The position numbers were made by a program, and so were the translations under genes. The notes beneath the pieces are model-generated. The model searched no databases, was not told where the DNA came from, and saw only the letters and a program-made list of their open reading frames with translations. 64,000 nucleotides of DNA from Maricaulis sp048269565 (GTDB taxonomy: Bacteria > Pseudomonadota > Alphaproteobacteria > Caulobacterales > Maricaulaceae): positions 124,001-188,000 of the forward strand of contig NZ_JBLXIK010000005.1 of assembly GCF_048269565.1 (NCBI RefSeq), read 5' to 3'. This document shows positions 60,142-64,000 of the stretch, piece after piece (the stretch's first letter is position 1; the number at the start of each line of letters is the position of its first letter).

Positions 60142-61190
60142 TGTTCCAGCTCCCTGAGGCCCGGCACGCCGCTCTCATCGGCCTCGATCACCAGATCGGG
60201 CGAGAACCAGGGCCGCAGCCAGACGGCGAGCGCGCGCGCCATCTTGCGCGCCAGCGGCGAGACGGTCTGGCGCCAGAAGGCGAGATTGGCCTCGCGGTAA
60301 TTGGCGTAGGTATTGTCGCCGGGCAGGCCGAGCAGAAGCGGCGGCACGCCAAAGGCCAGCGCGATCTCGCGCGCCGCCTCGCGCCGCGCCGCCGTGAAAT
60401 CCATATCGGCCGGTGACAGCGCCATCGGCTTCCAGTCGAGCCCGCCTTCCAGCAGCAGCGGCCGTCCGGCATTGCCGGGCCCGGTATGATTATCCTCCAG
60501 CTCGGCCTTGAGCCGGTCAAACTGGTCCGGGCTCATCCGCCCCTCGCCGCCATCGAAGATCAGCGCTCCGGATGGCCGCGCCGCATTGTCGAGCAGAGCC
60601 TTGGCCCATTCGCCGCCGGCATTGTGCAGATCAAGCGCCCGCGCCGCCGCCTGTATCGGGGAGAGGCCGTAATAGTCATCGCCGGGATGGAAAAGCTTGA
60701 TGTGGAAAACCGGCGCGCGCCCCGTCGCACGGTCACGCTCGAACCGGCGTTTGGTGCCATTGACCGCATACTCCCAGCCCTGCGGCCGGCCCTGCGCCCC
60801 GGGCAGCACACGCATGCGATCCGGGCGCAAGACATGCAGTTCGCGCGGCGCGCCGTCCAGGCTGACCAGTTCGAGATAGGCATTTCCCGCCACCTGTAGA
60901 AAACCATGGAAGTTTTCCCACAATTCCGGCCCCGACTGGTCCGGATTGGGCGCATCGATCAAGGCCTGCACCGCCGCATCGGATGCCTTGAGCGGCACGG
61001 CAGCGGCGGCCTCGGCGATCAGGCGCACACAGCGATGGGTGATCGCATTGCGCTCGAAACCCTCGCGCATCAGCGCGGGAATATCGCGCGGCGACCAGGC
61101 GGCGCGGGCGGCAAATTGCAGCGCCACCAGGCCGGGCGGCACGGTGGCCTTCGCCTCCCGGCCGATCAGCCGGCTGAACCAGTTGGACAT
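60138..61190 (-). CDS. GTA g3 portal protein (HK97 family)
   Basis: A 350-residue portal protein through which DNA enters and leaves the head. It has the start MSNWFSRLIGREAKA, the HK97 portal stretch ITHRCVRLIAEAAAAVPLKA, YYGLSPIQAAARAL, GALIFDGGEGRMSPDQFDRLKAELED, and the wing segment FGVPPLLLGLPGDNTYANYREA. GAGGA lies 7 bases before the ATG. It is preceded by a family-1 repeat. Confidence 0.94.
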   Translation of the reverse strand: MSNWFSRLIGREAKATVPPGLVALQFAARAAWSPRDIPALMREGFERNAITHRCVRLIAEAAAAVPLKASDAAVQALIDAPNPDQSGPELWENFHGFLQVAGNAYLELVSLDGAPRELHVLRPDRMRVLPGAQGRPQGWEYAVNGTKRRFERDRATGRAPVFHIKLFHPGDDYYGLSPIQAAARALDLHNAGGEWAKALLDNAARPSGALIFDGGEGRMSPDQFDRLKAELEDNHTGPGNAGRPLLLEGGLDWKPMALSPADMDFTAARREAAREIALAFGVPPLLLGLPGDNTYANYREANLAFWRQTVSPLARKMARALAVWLRPWFSPDLVIEADESGVPGLRELEQ

Positions 61191-61226
61191 GGCGGGTTCC
61201 TCTTCTCTTTCAAATCCCACTTCGCG

Positions 61227-61366
61227 TTGTCATCCCGGACGACTGCCCGGACGCGGCAGCGATCCGGGCGTAGCTCCGGGACCTACCCGCGGCTCCAGCG
61301 GTTTTCATGGGTAGGTCCCGGATCTGCGCCCCGCCTGCGCGGGGCCTCCGTCCGGGATGACAAGGG
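61227..61366. repeat. Dispersed inverted repeat, long form (family 1)
   Basis: Outer arms TTGTCATCCCGGACGA and GTCCGGGATGACAAGGG enclose inner arms GGGACCTACCC and GGGTAGGTCCC. The 140-base element lies in the g3-g2 gap and is close to the copy at 63476 in sequence and layout. Confidence 0.85.
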
Positions 61367-61403
61367 TTTGTATTTATTCGGGTTATGGGCAGAGCACGCG
61401 CCC

Positions 61404-62732
61404 CTAAAGCCGTCGGATCCTCGGCCCGGCCCGTGTCTGCAGCAGCAGATCCGTGATCGCCCAGACCAGGGCATCGACCCGGTCCGGGCTGGTGCGCGGG
61501 CCTTCCGGCGCTCCGAAGGCACACATCTGGTCCTCCAGCGCCGCGAAACGTCCGGCATGAAACACCCGGCCTGCCGCATAGAGCGCGGCGACCGGTTCGG
61601 CCCGCACATGCTTGCCGCGGCTGGCATGCACCAGCCGCACCGGCAGGCCGCTCGAGGCCGCCTGCAACACCGAACGCACCATCTCGCCGCCCTGATTGGC
61701 CTCGGCCACCAAGCCGTCGGCCTCAAAGGCCTCGAAACTCTCCGCCACGATGCGGGCCCAGTCGGCCGGCATGGCCGGACCGAATGAACGGTCAGCGAGC
61801 ACATAAGCGCGCCGAAGGGCGCCCTCGCCGCACGCGCCGGCAATGACGATGCCGCATTCATCGGAACGCGCGCCGCCGGTCGCCGGCGGGTCCACCGCGA
61901 CGATGATGCGGTCGAGCTCGGGCGGTCTGGCGACAATGGCTGCCTCGATATCGGCGCGGCGCCACAGCGCCCCGGCCGGGTCATCGATCAGCACGCCCTC
62001 GATCTCCTGGCGCCCCAGCGACGAGCCGCCATAGGCCGCCTGCATGGCGGCAAGAAAGCCCGGTGCCAGATTGGCGGCATTCTCCGAAGTCGGTTGATGC
62101 GAGCTTGCAACGCCCGTCGCCTTCATCAACGCCTTGAGCGCCGGGATCGGCCGCGGTGTCGTCGACAGCATCAGGCGTGGCTGATCGCCCAGCCTGAGTC
62201 CCATGCGCAGGGTATCGAGCGTCTTTTGCGGTTCCGCCCAGGCGGCGAATTCATCGCCCCAGGCCAGCTCGAATTGTGGCCCCCGCAGCCCGTCCGGATC
62301 CTCGGCGGAGAAGGCAAAGCCCTCCGCCCCGCACGGCCAGATCAGCCGCTTGCGCGAGACTTCATAGCGCGGACGCTCGGCCTCGCGCCCGATATTCGCC
62401 AGGCCGGACGGCCCGTCAATCATCACCTCGCGGACATCATTGAAAGTCGGCCCCACCAGGGCGATGCGGCGGACACCGGCCTTCACCTGCGCCCGCACCC
62501 ATTCAGCCCCGGCACGCGTCTTGCCCGCCCCGCGCCCGCCAAGGAAAAGCCAGATCAGCCAGTCGCCGGGCGGGGGCAGCTGGGCGGGGGTGGCGGTGCC
62601 GTGAAAGTCACTCGCGAGTTCGAGCAGCTGGCCTTCCGTCGCCGCTTCCAGCATCAGAACCTTCTGCTCGGGCGGGCAGTTCAGGAATGTATCGACGTCG
62701 AAGGTCGGCGCGCAGGAGTTCGACTTCGGCAT
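61404..62732 (-). CDS. GTA g2 large terminase
   Basis: A 442-residue packaging motor that pumps host DNA into GTA heads. Walker A is GGRGAGKT (about 65-72), Walker B is ELAWGDEFAAW, the coupling motif is LMLSTTPRP, and the nuclease aspartates lie in IVAVDPPATGG and SPDRVDALVWA. The ATG at 62732 has AGGAGG 12 bases upstream; an ATG at 62654 is the alternative. Either start overlaps the end of g1. Confidence 0.93.
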   Translation of the reverse strand: MPKSNSCAPTFDVDTFLNCPPEQKVLMLEAATEGQLLELASDFHGTATPAQLPPPGDWLIWLFLGGRGAGKTRAGAEWVRAQVKAGVRRIALVGPTFNDVREVMIDGPSGLANIGREAERPRYEVSRKRLIWPCGAEGFAFSAEDPDGLRGPQFELAWGDEFAAWAEPQKTLDTLRMGLRLGDQPRLMLSTTPRPIPALKALMKATGVASSHQPTSENAANLAPGFLAAMQAAYGGSSLGRQEIEGVLIDDPAGALWRRADIEAAIVARPPELDRIIVAVDPPATGGARSDECGIVIAGACGEGALRRAYVLADRSFGPAMPADWARIVAESFEAFEADGLVAEANQGGEMVRSVLQAASSGLPVRLVHASRGKHVRAEPVAALYAAGRVFHAGRFAALEDQMCAFGAPEGPRTSPDRVDALVWAITDLLLQTRAGPRIRRL

Positions 62733-63147
62733 CGCTCAACTTCGCCTCCTTGTTCTCGCCCGGCGTGGCGGCATGTCTCGTTTCCATCATCGCGGTCCTT
62801 TCCTCATGTTCGGCGCGGCGCAGCGCGACATAGGCATTGGCGATTTTCGTCGCGACAGCCGGATCGCCGATCAGATATTCAGCCTCGGCTTCCAGCCGCC
62901 GCCGCTTCAACGCCTCCTCGCGCACCGCCGCCATTTTCTCCGGCGGCAGGCCCCGCAATCGCGCCTCGGCGCGATAGACGGTATGGCGCGTGCCGCCGAG
63001 ACGCTCGGCAATCACCCGCGCCGGCGTGCCGCCGCGGTATTGCAGAATATGCGGATACCAGGCCGCAGCATCGCGCCGCGGCGTCTTGGCCGTCTCCGGC
63101 CTCTCGGCCGGTTCGGGTGGTTCAGTTTTTTCGGGTTCTTGGGTCAT
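62608..63147 (-). CDS. GTA g1 small terminase
   Basis: A 179-residue protein equivalent to GTA g1. A proline/glutamate-rich N-terminus is followed by a helix-turn-helix region (YRGGTPARVIAERLGGTRHTVYRAEARLR), a long helix (about 70-115) and an acidic end. In Rhodobacter g1 is the small terminase, which works with g2 without sequence specificity. I start it at MTQEPEKTE; a longer frame runs through repeats. It is the first gene of the cluster. Confidence 0.85.
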   Translation of the reverse strand: MTQEPEKTEPPEPAERPETAKTPRRDAAAWYPHILQYRGGTPARVIAERLGGTRHTVYRAEARLRGLPPEKMAAVREEALKRRRLEAEAEYLIGDPAVATKIANAYVALRRAEHEERTAMMETRHAATPGENKEAKLSDAEVELLRADLRRRYIPELPARAEGSDAGSGDGRPAARTRE

Positions 63148-63313
63148 GCCGGATATTAGGCATCGAGCCGTACCGGTCGGATTGTTTGCCGAAATTTTCG
63201 CGCAAGGGCGCGTGGGGGTTGGGGATTTTATCTGAGGCGGCGTGGATAGCGGGGCGGTTATCCGCGCAATCGGCGCGATTTGGGCGGTTTGAGGGAGGAA
63301 AATGATGGCGCCC

Positions 63314-63367
63314 CCCTTCCCTCTCCGCGAGGAGAGGGGGCCCCGAAGGGGCGGGTGAGGCGGGCCA
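63314..63367. repeat. Family-2 hairpin repeat, single copy
   Basis: CCTTCCCTCTCCGCGAGGAG then GGGCGGGTGAGGCGGGCC; matches the left copies at 53049 and 59743. The inverted partner is absent. Confidence 0.78.
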
Positions 63368-63475
63368 TGTAGACGGCTGAGAACGGGCACCGGGAACGCC
63401 GCACGGCACCAAGCCAGCCCGCCCGCCCCCTGGAACCCATGCCGAAACCCACCTTCCACCTCCAAATCACCAAAC

Positions 63476-63617
63476 CCTTGTCATCCCGGACGGATGCCCG
63501 GACGCGCCAGCGATCCGGGCGTAGCTCCGGGACCTACCCGTTCTTCCAGCTGGAGACACGGGTAGGTCCCGGACCTGCGCCCCGCCTGCGCGGGGCATCC
63601 GTCCGGGATGACAAAGG
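63476..63617. repeat. Dispersed inverted repeat, long form (family 1)
   Basis: Outer arms CCTTGTCATCCCGGACGG and CCGTCCGGGATGACAAAGG enclose inner arms GGGACCTACCCG and CGGGTAGGTCCC around CTTCCAGCTGGAG. The 142-base element can fold into a long multi-stem structure. Near-identical to the copy at 61227. Confidence 0.87.
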
Positions 63618-63652
63618 TTTTGGAATTTTGAAAAGAGTGAGGAGAGCAGAAG

Positions 63653-64000
63653 CTACTCCTCCTCATCCCCCTCGCCGGGCCATTCCACAATCCGGTCTTC
63701 CCAGTCTTCCGGATCGACATCATCCTCGGAGATCACCTGGTTGCGGATCGACATGCCGGCTTCATGCACGCTCATCGGATCGCCGGACACCAAGGGGTGC
63801 CAGTCATAGAGGTCCTTGCCCTCGCCGATCAGGCGGTAGGCGCAGGTCTGGGGCATCCATTCCAGTTCGGTGACGTTTTTCGGGGTGAGGATGACGCAGT
63901 CGGGGACGCGCTTTTTGCGGTTGGTGTAGTCGCCGCAGCGGCAGGTGTCGGCGTTGAACAGGCGGCAGGTGACGTCGGTGTGCAGGCGCAGGCCTGAATC
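63653..64000 (-). CDS. YcgN/UPF0260 cysteine-cluster protein, 5' end outside the window
   Basis: The last 115 residues of a YcgN-family protein. Cysteines in VTCRLFNADTCRCGDYTNR and RVPDCVILTP form part of the family's CxxC-type cluster, and the C-terminal LEWMPQTCAYRLIGEGKDLYDWHPLVSGDP is highly characteristic. It probably binds a metal or iron-sulfur centre; function is unknown. The frame is open to the window edge, so the start lies outside. Confidence 0.9.
   Translation of the reverse strand, partial: DSGLRLHTDVTCRLFNADTCRCGDYTNRKKRVPDCVILTPKNVTELEWMPQTCAYRLIGEGKDLYDWHPLVSGDPMSVHEAGMSIRNQVISEDDVDPEDWEDRIVEWPGEGDEEE

Larger units (their letters stand above)
63148..63652. other. Repeat-rich region upstream of the GTA cluster
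   Basis: No gene is supported in 505 bases. A family-2 repeat (63314-63367) and the long family-1 repeat (63476-63617) are present. The stretch adjacent to g1 (63148-63310) is the likely place for the GTA promoter, but I could not identify -10/-35 elements with confidence. Confidence 0.6.

Noticed and set aside
52871..63617. The hairpin repeats as intrinsic terminators
   Set aside because: They lack T-runs on either strand, have conserved arms in several copies and lie between co-oriented genes, so they fit dispersed repeats better.
63481..63723. Minus-strand open frame across the long repeat near the right edge
   Set aside because: It is translated from the repeat itself. A similar frame appears in the other copy, which shows it is a by-product.
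1..64000. CRISPR array, rRNA operon, insertion sequence or replication origin
   Set aside because: No evenly spaced direct repeats, rRNA sequence, transposase or DnaA-box cluster was noticed. Tandem repeats at 56044 are only three units without unique spacers.

Overview
The window is high-GC alphaproteobacterial chromosome. A complete Rhodobacter-type gene transfer agent (GTA) cluster, a PleC-like cell-cycle kinase, a CtrA-like TTAA-N7 box, class II DAHP synthase and dispersed hairpin repeats point to a stalked or dimorphic lineage of the Caulobacterales/Maricaulales type. Maricaulis would fit, but the genus is inference. I saw no rRNA, CRISPR array or insertion sequence. One tRNA (Val, anticodon CAC) is present.

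Left part (1-25 kb) is mostly housekeeping. It holds nadE, an oxidoreductase and an acetyltransferase, an MDR-family reductase and the nucleoid protein HU with a strong terminator. A tightly packed minus-strand run glmU-gabD-rpiA-DUF2059-gor-DAHP synthase follows, with gph divergent from it. Next come tRNA-Val and a three-gene Fe(III) ABC importer. A leucine-type dehydrogenase, a uracil-DNA glycosylase family protein, a hexapeptide acetyltransferase, a nucleoside transporter, a retropepsin-like protease, a TSUP permease and dusA complete it.

Middle part (25-47 kb) is signalling and envelope stress. An EAL phosphodiesterase, a receiver-domain protein and a PleC-like hybrid-free histidine kinase lie in line behind a CtrA-like triple repeat. 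Then come a sigma/anti-sigma/CpxP-like operon, an EF-hand protein, glnE, a kinase/regulator pair with degP, a hydrolase-OsmC fusion, ccmE with a methyltransferase, and a PepSY-regulator-kinase operon. Both OmpR-type systems have 11-bp-period direct repeats upstream that look like their own binding sites. A J-domain co-chaperone follows.

Right part (47-63.2 kb, minus strand) is the GTA structural cluster from g1 (small terminase) to g15 (tail tip), with no recognisable g7. It is interrupted in three ways. A cassette between g8 and g9 carries a DUF4760-like membrane protein and a 25-codon ORF of three IEGTSR repeats, bracketed by intrinsic terminators. A pair of small membrane-protein genes on the opposite strand sits between g5 and g6. 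Dispersed hairpin repeats fill four gaps. Directly downstream of g15 is a two-gene unit resembling a toxin-antitoxin pair, with a palindromic operator candidate. The window ends inside a YcgN-family gene.
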